A stretch of DNA of 33,061 nucleotides from Streptomyces spinoverrucosus (GCF_006539505.1 NZ_BJND01000082.1:1-33061), one strand, 5' to 3'; shown: positions 1 to 7,732, counted from the stretch's first letter. Translations and numbers: made by a program. The notes: generated by a model from the letters alone, not told the origin.

Positions 1-243
1 CAGAGCGATGTCGGCGAGGCAGTCCCCGCCGAGCGCGACCGCCAGCGCAAGGTCCACAAGTATCTTGCCGGGGTCGTGGACGGCTCGGGACTTCCGCCAC
101 GGGGCGAGGACGGCGGATATGGCCTGGTCAAGGCCGGTCTTGCGGACAGTTTCAACCAGCAGGACCGAACCGGCCTGCGAGACCACGGCACGGCCGTCCT
201 CCCGGACACGGACATGAGGGTAGGAGCCGGTAGGCTTCTTCAC
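1..243 (-). pseudogene. IS1380-family transposase, N-terminal part (runs off the window)
   Basis: Reading leftward from a GTG at 241-243, the frame begins VKKPTGSYPHVRV and continues through a stretch rich in EDGRAVVSQAGS and ILVDLALAVALGGDCLADIAL. This is the usual N-terminal region of IS1380-type DDE transposases in Streptomyces, and it resembles the start of the second IS1380 copy near 6156 (VVSADGRGVVSHA, IAVDLAVMPADGGEAIADLAL). Only about 81 residues are inside the window, so I cannot tell whether the rest is intact. Its upstream region is interrupted at 298/299 by an ISL3 element, and the outer IS1380 end resumes at 2039-2104. The promoter side is therefore separated from the gene by 1.7 kb and expression is doubtful. 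Confidence 0.75.
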
Positions 244-298
244 CTGGAAAGTGCCTTTGGATTCAGCGGGGACAAGGTCTTGGCGACGGCCGAACCCT

Positions 299-358
299 GG
301 TTCTGGATCACTTTCAGTGCCGGGGCCACGGAGGGCCACCACAACCGCGATCATGAAC
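299..358 (+). repeat. Left terminal inverted repeat of ISL3 element
   Basis: This 60-bp stretch matches the reverse complement of 1978-2038 with one single-base indel. It ends five bases before the transposase GTG start, so the transposase promoter must lie within or outside the repeat. Confidence 0.9.
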
Positions 359-362
359 ATCC

Positions 363-1973
363 GTGGGTGATGTGTTCCTCCAGGACCTGTGGTCCCACCA
401 GGTCGAAGGCGTAATGATCGAAAAAGCAGCGGTCGACGGCGAGTTGGTGATCGTGCGGGCCCGCGCATCGGCGGAGCGGGCCGCATGTCCCGCCTGCGGG
501 ACGACGTCGGGCCGAGTGCACAGCCGATACGGACGCCGCCTCGCCGACACGGCAGTCGCCGGGCGTCCCGTGGTGATCGAGTTACAGGTCCGGCGGTTCC
601 GCTGCCGCGACCGCGCCTGCCGGCAGACCACCTTCGCCGAGCAGGTCGACGGACTCACCTTCCGGCACGGGAGGCGAAGCACCGGGCTGCAGACGGTGCT
701 GCAACAGGTAGCGGCGATGCTGGCGGGCAGGGCCGGCGCCCGCCTGGCGAACACGCTTGCGGTCCGGACGAGCCGGTCGACGCTCCTGCGACTGATACGC
801 CGCCTCCCGGAACCCGAAGTGCACACGCCGCGGGTGCTCGGGGTGGACGAGTTCGCCCTGCGCAAGGGACACAACTACGGCACGATCCTGGTGGACATCG
901 ACACCCGCCGTCCCATCGATCTACTGCCCGACCGGGCCACGGCGACGGTGGCCGCCTGGCTCGCCGACCACCCCGGCGTCGAGGTGATCTGCCGAGACCG
1001 GTCCACCGCATACGCCGAGGCCGGACGACTCGGCGCCCCGGACGCAATCCACGTCGCGGACCGGTGGCACATCTGGAAAAACCTGACCGAGGCAGTCGAA
1101 AAGACCGTCATCCAGGACCGCGCCCTACTGCGCGAGCCGGAGAACACTGCCCCAGTCCGCGCCGCCCAGCCCCTGGACAGCCCGGAGCCTGTGCCGCCTT
1201 CCCCGGATGAACCACGGCAGTCAGGCCGTCTGTCCGACCGGGTACGCGAACAGCACGCGGCCGTCCACGCCCTGCTGGACGAGGGGCTCGGCCTGTGGCC
1301 GATCGCCCGCCAACTGGGCCTGGCCCGCAACACCGTCCGCCGCCTCGCCAACACAGCCACCGCGGACGAGCTCCTGGTCGGACGGTGGACCGGCCGCACC
1401 AGCATCCTCGACCCCTACAAGCCCTACCTCCATCAGCGGTGGGCGGAGGGCTGCACCATCGCCCGCCGCCTGTTCGAGGAAGTCCGCAAGCGCGGCTATC
1501 CCGGCGGCGAGAGCGTGGTGAAGAGGTACGTCCAACGGCTCCGCGAAACCTTCCCGCACGACGATCCGCCCCGCAAAGCGCCGTCCGTGCGCGACGTGAC
1601 CAGCTGGATCACCCGCCACCCCGACCGCCTCCACGACGACCAGGCCCAGCAGCTCAAGCAGATTCTCGCCCGCTGCCCCGCCCTCGACCGAACTGCCGAA
1701 CACGTCCGCGCCTTCGCCGAGTTGATGAACGACCGCCGGGGCCACGACCTCGGTCAGTGGATAGAACGCGTGCAGGCTGACGATCTGCCCGCCCTGCACG
1801 GCTTCGTCAACGGCCTCGGCCAGGACCTCGACGCCGCCGTCGCCGGGCTCAGCCTCCGCTACAGCTCCGGCGCCGTCGAAGGCCACAACAACAAGATCAA
1901 GATGATCAAGCGGCAGATGTTCGGCCGCGCCAACTTCGACCTGCTCCGCAAGCGGGTCCTCCTCGCGGCGTGA
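363..1973 (+). CDS. ISL3-family transposase (536 aa, intact)
   Basis: This is a DDE transposase that cuts and pastes the surrounding ISL3 element. The N-terminus has a zinc finger of the zf-ISL3 type (CPAC at residues 42-45, then CRDRAC at 81-86). The catalytic core follows, with Asp in VLGVDEFA (D162), Asp in ICRDRSTAY (D212) and Glu in SSGAVEGHNNKIK (about E506). A helix-turn-helix-like insertion (PIARQLGLARNTVRRLA) lies between the second Asp and the Glu, as is common in actinobacterial ISL3 enzymes. The length is normal for the larger members. The GTG at 363 is chosen because MGDVFLQDLWSHVEGV-type starts are typical; a later ATG at 414 would cut off the family N-terminus. No stop or frameshift is visible. 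Confidence 0.9.
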   Translation: MGDVFLQDLWSHQVEGVMIEKAAVDGELVIVRARASAERAACPACGTTSGRVHSRYGRRLADTAVAGRPVVIELQVRRFRCRDRACRQTTFAEQVDGLTFRHGRRSTGLQTVLQQVAAMLAGRAGARLANTLAVRTSRSTLLRLIRRLPEPEVHTPRVLGVDEFALRKGHNYGTILVDIDTRRPIDLLPDRATATVAAWLADHPGVEVICRDRSTAYAEAGRLGAPDAIHVADRWHIWKNLTEAVEKTVIQDRALLREPENTAPVRAAQPLDSPEPVPPSPDEPRQSGRLSDRVREQHAAVHALLDEGLGLWPIARQLGLARNTVRRLANTATADELLVGRWTGRTSILDPYKPYLHQRWAEGCTIARRLFEEVRKRGYPGGESVVKRYVQRLRETFPHDDPPRKAPSVRDVTSWITRHPDRLHDDQAQQLKQILARCPALDRTAEHVRAFAELMNDRRGHDLGQWIERVQADDLPALHGFVNGLGQDLDAAVAGLSLRYSSGAVEGHNNKIKMIKRQMFGRANFDLLRKRVLLAA

Positions 1974-1977
1974 GGAC

Positions 1978-2038
1978 GTTCATGATCGCGGTTGTGGTGA
2001 GCCCTCCGTGGCCCCGGCACTGAAAGTGATCCAGAACC
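1978..2038 (-). repeat. Right terminal inverted repeat of ISL3 element
   Basis: This is the mirror copy of 299-358, 61 bp long with one extra base, and begins five bases after the transposase TGA. Confidence 0.9.
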
Positions 2039-2104
2039 ACGATTCAGCCGCCGCCGACACAAGGACCTAGACAATCCTCATTCTCGCTGGTCAGAGGCAC
2101 TTTC
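2039..2104 (-). mobile_element. Detached outer end of the IS1380 element
   Basis: Reading leftward, this stretch has GAAAGTGCCTCTGACCAGCG followed by GATTGTCTAGG. It lines up with the outer end of the second IS1380 copy at 6190-6231 (GAAAGTGCCTTCTGAGCTGG, then CTTGTCTAGGG). It is therefore the terminal region belonging to the transposase at 1-243, cut away from it by the ISL3 insertion. Confidence 0.65.
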
Positions 2105-2304
2105 TGCTTGCCTGACCGCCTATCGGACAGCCCGCTTCATGAAAGCGCGAGGTTAGTTTCCCCGCTGGCGGCCACTTCGTGTACGCAGCGTGAGGTCATC
2201 CTCGGTGGCGCTCGCCCCACCACGGCAGGATCGGCGCACGGCGCGCGCAGCCCGACGCGGACGGCACAGGTGACACAGCGCGCCGTCTGCCATCTGGCCG
2301 ACAT
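2105..2304. other. Intergenic junction, possible IS21-type end fragment
   Basis: There is no convincing gene here. The stretch near 2157-2177 (tttccccgctggcggccact) resembles the repeated terminal motifs of some actinobacterial IS21-type elements and shares the core GGCGGCCACTT with 15044-15061. The family assignment is tentative and rests on remembered motif style, not on a comparison. Confidence 0.25.
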
Positions 2305-2613
2305 CTACGCCCGGTCGTCGGCGTCCAGGAAGAAGACGTAACGCCCGGTTGCCTTGCCCAGGCCGATGTTGCGCGGGCCGCTGCGGCCCCCGGAGTTCTC
2401 CTGCCGGATCACGGTCACCGGCATCGGCACGCGGGCGGTGAACTCCTCCAGGCACTCCCCTGTGCCGTCCGTCGAACTGTCGTCGACGGCGATGACCTCG
2501 ATGCGCTCCGGGCCGATGGTCTGTGCCTCGACGGATGCCAGGCACTCGACCAGGTATGGCATCGCTTCGTACGCCCCGATGAGCACAGTCACATCAGGCT
2601 GCGTGACGGTCAC
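2305..2613 (-). pseudogene. Family 2 glycosyltransferase, truncated (102 aa)
   Basis: The N-terminal GT-A half of a family 2 glycosyltransferase, which would transfer a sugar from an NDP-sugar to an acceptor. It shows the opening strand and loop (DVTVLIGAYEAMPYLVECLAS), the nucleotide-binding VIAVDDSSTDGTGECL, the RNIGLGKATGRYVFFLDADD segment with the metal-binding DxD-type motif, and then stops two codons later. Full-length relatives continue for 200 or more residues beyond this point (usually DADDYLG...), so the acceptor-binding part is missing. The GTG start at 2611-2613 is preceded by a strong AAAGGGGGAAAC ribosome binding site. The break lies about 200 bp from the IS1380 end, so transposition or a linked deletion probably removed the 3' part. 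Confidence 0.75.
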
Positions 2614-2664
2614 GTTTCCCCCTTTGTCGACGGGATATCTCCCCCGTATCGCCTCATTCGCTGC

Positions 2665-2692
2665 CTGATAGACGGGTGGACCTCGTATGCAA
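2665..2692 (-). promoter_or_regulatory. Possible promoter of the glycosyltransferase remnant
   Basis: On the minus strand there is TTGCAT, 16 bp, then TATCAG, about 50 bp upstream of the GTG start at 2613. The match to a vegetative promoter is partial. Confidence 0.25.
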
Positions 2693-3064
2693 GAGCCCCA
2701 CCATGTGTTTGTGCGGCCGCGGCGGCCCGGCGCAGCCCAGCGGCCGGGTGGTGCTCTCAGGCCCCGCGTTCGGCGGGGTGGGCTGAACAACGGGAGGGGC
2801 AGGCTGAAGCTGGTTCACAGCGATCCACAAGGCCGATCACACAACCGCCTCAGGGCTTGCGAGGCGCCTCGTTGAAGTATGGGGAGCGCTGCTGCGCATA
2901 GCCCTGGGTAGAATCCCTAGCCTTTGTCTCGGGTGTGTACGTCCCGGTGACGGGGGAGGTCGCAGGCCGCGCTGCAGGTGCTGAGATCGTCGTGGTGGTG
3001 CGCGGGACGGTACGGAGGCGAGAACAAAGGCGGGCTCCTCTCACACCACATCGCGACCTGACAT

Positions 3065-3078
3065 GAATCACGTGATTC
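3065..3078. repeat. Perfect palindrome GAATCACGTGATTC
   Basis: A 14-bp perfect palindrome centred on CACGTG in a gene-poor stretch. This symmetry fits a dimeric regulator site, but no adjacent gene start explains it. Confidence 0.4.
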
Positions 3079-3231
3079 GTGAGCGTAAGTGGCCCACCAG
3101 AAACGGCCCGGCTGCCCAGGTCACTCCTCGGGGCCCGCGCACTTGGTGTTGCGGGTCAGGCGTCACATCGTTCCCGGCAGCCGACACCCGCTGCCTGGTA
3201 CTTCGCCGCACGGCCTCGGCCGCCGTCGGCC

Positions 3232-3249
3232 GGGACGGCCGGCTGTCCC
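3232..3249 (-). terminator. Possible terminator after the SnoaL-like gene
   Basis: An inverted repeat GGGAC(GG)/(CT)GTCCC with a CCGG loop starts five bases past the stop codon on the minus strand. It lacks a T tract, which is common for terminators in this genus. Confidence 0.35.
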
Positions 3250-3254
3250 GTTGG

Positions 3255-3761
3255 TCAGGCGCCGAAAATGGCGACGGGATCACCGGTGAGCCAGGTGTTG
3301 TCGATGCGCATCCGCCAGATGAGCCAGCGGCTACCCTCGCGTACTAGGTCGACCGTGTAGGGGTTCTTGAGCAGGGCGTGCGTGCCGGGGTCGTCGGTGA
3401 GCAGGTGTTGCGCCTCGACCAGTGCGGTCAGCCGGGCCGTATTCCCGTCGATGGTGATGCGCGGGTTGGTGACCTGGTGCGTGGTGTCCATCCGGCCGGT
3501 GAACGTGGCCAGGATGGTGCTGACGATGGTGTCCCTGCCGATCATCAGCGGCGGCTTGCCGCCCCAGCGCGCCGCGGCCCGGAAGTCCAGCTCCGCATCG
3601 GTGGTGAAGGCCGAGGCGAGCAGCTCGCGGTCCTTCAGGTCCTGGCCGAGGGCGAACCGGTAGAGGGCGTCGGTGATCTCGGCGCGGTCGCGCAGTTCTG
3701 CGACGATCGCAGCGGTGTCGCCGGGCTGCGCGGCCAGGGCGTACTGAGCAGCGGTGTCCAT
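3255..3761 (-). CDS. SnoaL-like / NTF2-like fold protein (168 aa)
   Basis: A small cone-shaped alpha-plus-beta protein of the SnoaL_4 kind. Members bind small hydrophobic ligands or act as cyclases, isomerases or dehydratases, often around polyketide and steroid metabolism. The N-terminal helix pair (VAELRDRAEITDALYRFALGQDLKDRELLASAFTTDAELDF) and the late strand pattern (ARLTALVEAQHLL...YTVDLVREGSRWLIWRMRIDNTWLTGDP) are typical. The ATG at 3759-3761 is preceded by ACCGGAGGACACACC, a clear ribosome binding site, so the longer upstream frame is rejected. It is divergent from the LysR regulator at 3888, which suggests that the regulator controls it. The substrate cannot be read from sequence. 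Confidence 0.8.
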   Translation of the reverse strand: MDTAAQYALAAQPGDTAAIVAELRDRAEITDALYRFALGQDLKDRELLASAFTTDAELDFRAAARWGGKPPLMIGRDTIVSTILATFTGRMDTTHQVTNPRITIDGNTARLTALVEAQHLLTDDPGTHALLKNPYTVDLVREGSRWLIWRMRIDNTWLTGDPVAIFGA

Positions 3762-3887
3762 GGTGTGTCCTCCGGTAAATGAGAGACGTCGTGTTCGACG
3801 TGATCCACTCTGCCGCCGTGATCGCTGGCGACCAATGGCCGTCTGCGCAATGATTGTGAACTCAGACTTAACGACGGGGAGGGGTGC
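3762..3887. promoter_or_regulatory. Divergent control region, SnoaL-like gene / LysR gene
   Basis: A 126-bp divergent spacer. It contains the inverted repeat ACGTCG-TGTT-CGACGT at 3786-3801, close to the SnoaL-like start. Nearer the regulator is an AT-richer stretch (around 3849-3873) of the type in which LysR T-N11-A boxes and promoters are usually found. A LysR protein binding here to control both genes is the standard arrangement but has not been shown. Confidence 0.5.
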
Positions 3888-4775
3888 GTGATCGAGCGGC
3901 ACGAGGTGGAAGCGTTCCTGACACTCGCGGACGAGTTGCACTTCGGGCGCACCGCCGAGCGTCTGCACGTGTCCACCGCTCGCATCAGCCAGACCATCCG
4001 CAAGCTGGAGCGGAGGGTGGGCGTACCTCTGTTCCGCCGCACCAGCCGGCGGGTCGCGCTCACAGCTGTAGGGCGGCAGCTGCAGGAAGAGCTGCGTCCT
4101 GCCTGGGAGGGCATGGGTACAGCGCTGCAGCGGGCGATCGAGGCGGGACGGGGCCTGTCCGGCACCTTGGACGTCGCTTTCCTAAGCGCGGCAGCCGCAC
4201 AGCTCCTGGTCGGCGCGACGCAGGTCTTCCGCGACCGGGCGCCCGACTGCGACGTGCGTATCCGAGAGGCACAGGCAGGTCAGCTGCTGCCGTGGCTGCG
4301 CTCGGGGGAGATCGACCTCGCGCTGAGCGCCCTCCCCGTCAGCGAGCCCGACATCGCCAGTGGCCTGGTCCTGGTACGCGAGGCACGGATGCTCGCTGTC
4401 CCCGCTATTCACCCCTTCGCCCACCGAAGCAGCATCTTGGCCGAGGATCTGGCACGCGTCCGCTTGATACAACTGCCAGATCAGGCCGCCATACCGCCGC
4501 AGCATGCGGACCGAACACCTGGCGCCCCGCTCACCGCTCCCGGCCCGACGGCCGGGACCTTCCAGGAAGCACTCACCCTCGTCGGAGCGGGGCAGGGGGC
4601 CCTTCCCGTCGGCGCACACGCCCGGCGCTACTACGTGCGCCCTGACATCACGTACATCCCCGTCAGCGATGCCCCGCCGTTGGCGTGGGGCCTGATATGG
4701 GCAGCCGACCGGAGCACCGCTCGCGTCCGCGCGTTCGCCGAAGCCGCGGCCGCTCTGGCCCACGGCCACGCGTGA
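3888..4775 (+). CDS. LysR-family transcriptional regulator (295 aa)
   Basis: An N-terminal winged helix-turn-helix occupies residues 1-60 (EAFLTLADELHFGRTAERLHVSTARISQTIRKLERRVGVPLFRR), a textbook LysR DNA-binding domain. It is followed by a periplasmic-binding-like effector domain (GTLDVAFLSAAAAQLLV..., GEIDLALSALPVSEPDI..., then the second lobe). The length is normal. The GTG at 3888 follows GGGGAGGGGTGC and gives the usual start VIERHEVEAFL. It is transcribed away from the SnoaL-like gene and probably regulates it and itself in response to an unknown small ligand. The 3' end abuts the IS1380 remnant, but the C-terminus (AEAAAALAHGHA) looks complete. Confidence 0.92.
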   Translation: MIERHEVEAFLTLADELHFGRTAERLHVSTARISQTIRKLERRVGVPLFRRTSRRVALTAVGRQLQEELRPAWEGMGTALQRAIEAGRGLSGTLDVAFLSAAAAQLLVGATQVFRDRAPDCDVRIREAQAGQLLPWLRSGEIDLALSALPVSEPDIASGLVLVREARMLAVPAIHPFAHRSSILAEDLARVRLIQLPDQAAIPPQHADRTPGAPLTAPGPTAGTFQEALTLVGAGQGALPVGAHARRYYVRPDITYIPVSDAPPLAWGLIWAADRSTARVRAFAEAAAALAHGHA

Positions 4776-4807
4776 GGGGTGGGCCCGCAGCACTAGCCTC
4801 CCCGTTT

Positions 4808-6156
4808 CGCTTCGGGTGGCTGAGCTGGAGTGATGGCTGTGAAGTGGGGTTTCTCATCGTTGGCTGCCGGGCGGGCATGGTCGAGGCCCGACGCGCGGGT
4901 CGGTTTCTCCATGGTTCCTCGGGTCGTGGGCGTGCAGGGACGGTGCCGACGTTCAGGTGGCTGGCCGTGGCAGCCGCCGTTAGGCGGGCGAATGCGCTGG
5001 TCAGCTCGTTTCGCCAGGGCCAGGTCGCGGCGATCCGCAGGTGCATGCGGCGTCCGCCGCGAGTGATGCGGCCAGCTGCGTGCGGCAGCCGGTAGCGGAG
5101 CTTCTTCGGCTCGGCGGCTGGGAGTTCGCCTTCCAGCAGCAGGAGGCGAGTCCAGGCGAGCAGGTCGAGGGCGGTCAGGGACAGCTGGGCGCCCGGGATG
5201 CGGGCGCTCGCGGCGGACGATGATCCGAGTGTCTTCGGGCAGGCCCAGTAGGTCGACCAGGCCGGTGAGCTCGGCGACCTGCGCGCCTTGCCGCAGGGTG
5301 CCGTCCTGTTTGAGGGCAGGCTGCCAGACCTGGTGGGGCAGCTGGCGTATGGCTCGGCGGACCGGTTCAGTGATGGACGATGCGACGGAGAAGGATGTGT
5401 GGATCCCGCGTGAGCGCAGGGCGCGTATGTGGTCCAGGAACGCTTTGGTGGATCCGGCGCTGTCCGCGCGGATGAGGATGTTGGTGCCGTGGTGGTGGGC
5501 GTCGGGGAACTGGGCGAGCGCGGTGTCGAGCACGGTGATGTGGTCATCGGCGGTGTTGGCCGCGGCGTTGCGGGGCCGCAGCAGGTCGGACAGGGCCTCG
5601 CCGGTGTTGTCGAGGAAGCACAGCAGCGGGTGGTAGCCGAAGCCGTGTTTGTAGGTCGGTGCCGGGTGCTCCTTCTCAGAGTGGCAGGTGACAGGGTGGC
5701 GTCGATGTCCAGGACCAGACCTGGCGGTTCGCGTCCGCCTGCGCGGGAGGCCGGTATTGCCTCCCGCCTCTCGTCGGCTTGCAGCCAGGCGACCTCGCGG
5801 GCGGCGGCACGGGCCGCGCGCAGAGCGCCGAGTGCGGCCGGATCGATGCCCGCCAGCAGTCGCCACGCGGTGGGATTGGACGCGGCCGGGCCGAACACCT
5901 CGGTCTGGTCCCGCAGCAGGGCCAGGTCGGCGATCGCCTCCCCGCCGTCGGCCGGCATCACTGCCAAGTCCACTGCGATCCGGCCGGGGGCGTGACCGGT
6001 GCCGGGCGGTCGCAGATGGCGCAGCGCGTTGGTGAAGGCCGTGGTCAGGCCAGTGGCATCGGCGAGATCGGACAGCAGACGGGACCTGGCATGACTGACC
6101 ACTCCGCGACCGTCGGCTGACACGACGAGCTTGGGACGCGACCCGGTAGTGTGCAC
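4808..6156 (-). pseudogene. IS1380-family transposase pseudogene
   Basis: The gene starts with GTG at 6156 (MHTTGSRPKLVVSADGRGVVSH). The frame holds to VLDIDATL, where one base is missing near 5691 (CTG-TCACC for the family's CTGGTCACC). The middle part continues in another frame: TCHSEKEHPAPTYKHGFGYHPLLCFLDNTGEALS through IRADSAGSTKAFLDHIRALR to TRIIVRRERPHPG. Near 5193 an extra G returns it to the first frame (GAQLSL). The sequence then jumps straight to LTALDLLAWTRLLLLEGELPAAEPKKLRYRL, whereas relatives have roughly 80-90 residues between these points. Two opposite frameshifts and an internal deletion therefore disable it. The last part runs past the element without a normal stop. Confidence 0.85.
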
Positions 6157-6231
6157 GCAGAAAGTGCCTTCCTGCTGTGATGACAGAAGCCCTAGACAAG
6201 CGTCATCATCCCAGCTCAGAAGGCACTTTCG
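4808..6231 (-). mobile_element. Decayed IS1380-family element
   Basis: The outer right end reads GAAAGTGCCTTCTGAGCTGG inward from about 6231. The left end, inward from about 4808, reads CGCTTCGGGTGGCTGAGCTG; the two share TGAGCTGG at the same distance from the edge, so they are imperfect inverted repeats. A second copy of the end motif in inverted orientation (GGAAGGCACTTTC) lies just inside, next to the transposase start, as in the first IS1380 copy. Boundaries are approximate. The transposase is broken, so the element should not move on its own. Confidence 0.7.
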
Positions 6232-6351
6232 CGTTTCCGCTCAAGATCTGGACGCCACCGCAAGTGAAACGCGGAGGCTAACGCACGATTGATCCGGCTG
6301 GGTGCCGTCATGGCTGCGGGTTGGATGTGTGCGGGGCTGAGGAGAGGCGTC

Positions 6352-6379
6352 CGCTGGTCGGGCGGCAGCCCGACCAGCG
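6352..6379 (-). terminator. Strong hairpin terminator after the sigma/membrane-protein operon
   Basis: A perfect 12-bp stem (CGCTGGTCGGGC / GCCCGACCAGCG) with a four-base loop begins directly after the TAG at 6381-6383. It has no long T tract, but position and stability fit an intrinsic terminator. Confidence 0.7.
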
Positions 6380-6380
6380 T

Positions 6381-7073
6381 CTATCCCACCGTGGCCGTGG
6401 TGGGGGTCGCCGAGGGCAGCGAAGGGCTTTCGGAAGCGGTGGGGACAGTGGTCTCGATGTTCACCACCGAGCCTGGTCGGAGCTGCCCGTACACCGACTT
6501 GGCGTCGGTGTTCTGCAGGATGATCCAGTCGCTGCGTGGGGTCTGGTCGTCCGGTGTGTTCGCATCGACGTGCATGCCGCCCATGTAGGCCGTCGTGCCG
6601 TGGTCACCGCGCAGTTCGATCACCCAGTAGATCTGGTACGGGGACGTGGATTTGTAGCCGAGTTCTGCCCCGGACACCTCCTTGACCTGCGTCTTGGAGA
6701 CGACGGTCATCCGTCCGGTGGGGGGTGTCCCAGTCATGGGGGACAGGAACAACACTCGACCGCCGAAGAACATGATCTTGCGGCGGAGGTCCACCGTCAC
6801 GTCGGCTGCCGGCAGGGGACTGGGCGTGGGGCTTGTCGTGGTGGTCGGGTGGGCTGCTGCCGGGGGCTGCTGGGCGGGGCCCACGCCGCCGAGGTGCAGC
6901 AGCAGTGCGAGGGCCAGGGCCAGCACGGTGCCGGCTCCGGTGAGGGCCGCGGTCGTGCGGCGGCGGCGCCGGCGGTGTGCGGCGCGGTAGCGGATGTCCG
7001 CGCCCGGCACGGGCGGTGGTGTCTGGCCCGAGGCGGCCAGTTCGCGTAGGCCGGTGGTGAGGTCATCCGACAC
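6381..7073 (-). CDS. Membrane-anchored protein co-transcribed with a SigE-family sigma factor (230 aa)
   Basis: The N-terminus (about residues 1-38) is cytoplasmic and ends in a run of arginines. One membrane segment follows (TTAALTGAGTVLALALALLLHLGGVG), then a Pro/Thr/Ser-rich linker and an extracellular domain of about 140 residues with no family I recognise (RKIMFFGGRVLFLSPMTGTPPTGRMTVVSKTQVKEVSGAELGYKS...). The layout matches the membrane partners, often anti-sigma-like, that follow SigE-family sigma genes in Streptomyces, but no zinc-binding anti-sigma motif (HxxxCxxC) is visible. The GTG start at 7071-7073 lies behind GGGAGGACGACC and overlaps the sigma stop by 11 bp, which implies translational coupling. 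A role in sensing or restraining the sigma factor is inference. Confidence 0.75.
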   Translation of the reverse strand: MSDDLTTGLRELAASGQTPPPVPGADIRYRAAHRRRRRRTTAALTGAGTVLALALALLLHLGGVGPAQQPPAAAHPTTTTSPTPSPLPAADVTVDLRRKIMFFGGRVLFLSPMTGTPPTGRMTVVSKTQVKEVSGAELGYKSTSPYQIYWVIELRGDHGTTAYMGGMHVDANTPDDQTPRSDWIILQNTDAKSVYGQLRPGSVVNIETTVPTASESPSLPSATPTTATVG

Positions 7074-7575
7074 GGTCGTCCTCCCTCTCCCCGTCGTCGG
7101 TGGCCAGTTCCCGTGCCAGTGCTGCCCGGCCGCGGGACAATCGCGCCTTGACCGTCCCCACGGGGGCACCGGTCTCGGAGGCTACCTGTTCGACACTCAG
7201 GTCGCACAGGTAATGCAGGACCACCGCCATCCGCTGTGCCTCGGGCAGTTTGCGCAGCGCGGTGACCATGTCGACCAGGTGGGCGTGCTCGGCGTCGGGC
7301 CCTGGCGCGGCCTCCGGTGGCGGGGTACGGCGCACAAGTTCCAGCCAGCGCTTTGCCCGCCGCCAGCGGCTCACCGCGAGCCGCATGGCCACGGTGCGGA
7401 TCCAGGCCTCAGGTGCCCCGTCGGCGAGGAATTCCCGACGTCGGTCCCAGGCACGGACGAACGCCTCCTGGACGACGTCCTGTGCCTCCCCGTGGTCGCC
7501 GGTGAAGGCGTAGAGCTGGCCGGTCAGCCGGGGGAACGCGGCAGCGTAGAACGCGTCGAACTCTTCCTCGGTCAT
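7063..7575 (-). CDS. SigE-family RNA polymerase sigma factor (170 aa)
   Basis: A small ECF-type sigma factor that would direct RNA polymerase to its own promoter set. Region 2 is FDAFYAAAFPRLTGQLYAFTGDHGEAQDVVQEAFVRAWDRRREF, with the conserved DVVQEAFVRAW. Region 4 is ALRKLPEAQRMAVVLHYLCDLSVEQVASETGAPVGTVKARLSRGRAAL, a clear helix-turn-helix. Length and motifs match the actinobacterial SigE family. The start ATG at 7573-7575 follows GGAAGAGCGGGGAC. It leads a two-gene operon with the membrane protein at 6381 and is divergent from a second sigma operon starting at 7733, so both may share one control region. Confidence 0.92.
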   Translation of the reverse strand: MTEEEFDAFYAAAFPRLTGQLYAFTGDHGEAQDVVQEAFVRAWDRRREFLADGAPEAWIRTVAMRLAVSRWRRAKRWLELVRRTPPPEAAPGPDAEHAHLVDMVTALRKLPEAQRMAVVLHYLCDLSVEQVASETGAPVGTVKARLSRGRAALARELATDDGEREDDRVG

Positions 7576-7732
7576 GTCCCCGCTCTTCCTCCATCGGGCC
7601 CTTCGCTATGAGGCGTGTGTATGTCCGTGCCTTCCGTATCTCCGGATTTTTTGTCCTTGGTGCAACCCGTCCGCCTCCGTCGTGCGTACAGGTCCCGTAC
7701 GCCGCACATGGAAGCACACCGCAGGGAGCACG
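7576..7732. promoter_or_regulatory. Divergent control region between two sigma operons
   Basis: A 157-bp spacer between two outward-reading sigma factor genes. ECF factors often control their own promoters, so this is the likely site. I could not fix a -35/-10 pair by eye with confidence. Confidence 0.45.

Larger units (their letters stand above)
299..2038 (+). mobile_element. ISL3-family insertion sequence, apparently complete
   Basis: The element is bounded by a near-perfect inverted repeat of about 60 bp: the left copy at 299-358 and the right copy at 1978-2038 differ by a single inserted base. Both begin GGTTCTGGATCACTTTCAGT reading inward. One transposase gene fills nearly all the space between them. 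ISL3 elements normally make 8-bp target duplications, but the eight bases on the left (cgaaccct) do not match those on the right (acgattca), so either the duplication has been lost or a neighbouring rearrangement removed it. The element sits inside the upstream region of an IS1380 element. The long, nearly identical ends and open reading frame suggest a recent arrival. Confidence 0.85.
2614..3231. other. Gene-poor stretch upstream of the truncated glycosyltransferase
   Basis: About 620 bp without a gene I can support. Possible open frames have no family features and no ribosome binding sites. On the minus strand, TTGCAT (2687-2692) and TATCAG (2665-2670) are separated by 16 bp and could be a promoter for the glycosyltransferase. 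A perfect 14-bp palindrome lies at 3065-3078. Confidence 0.5.

Noticed and set aside
7574..7732. Extended start for the second sigma factor at 7574
   Set aside because: The extension overlaps the opposite sigma start and is not sigma-like; the ATG at 7733 has a good ribosome binding site.
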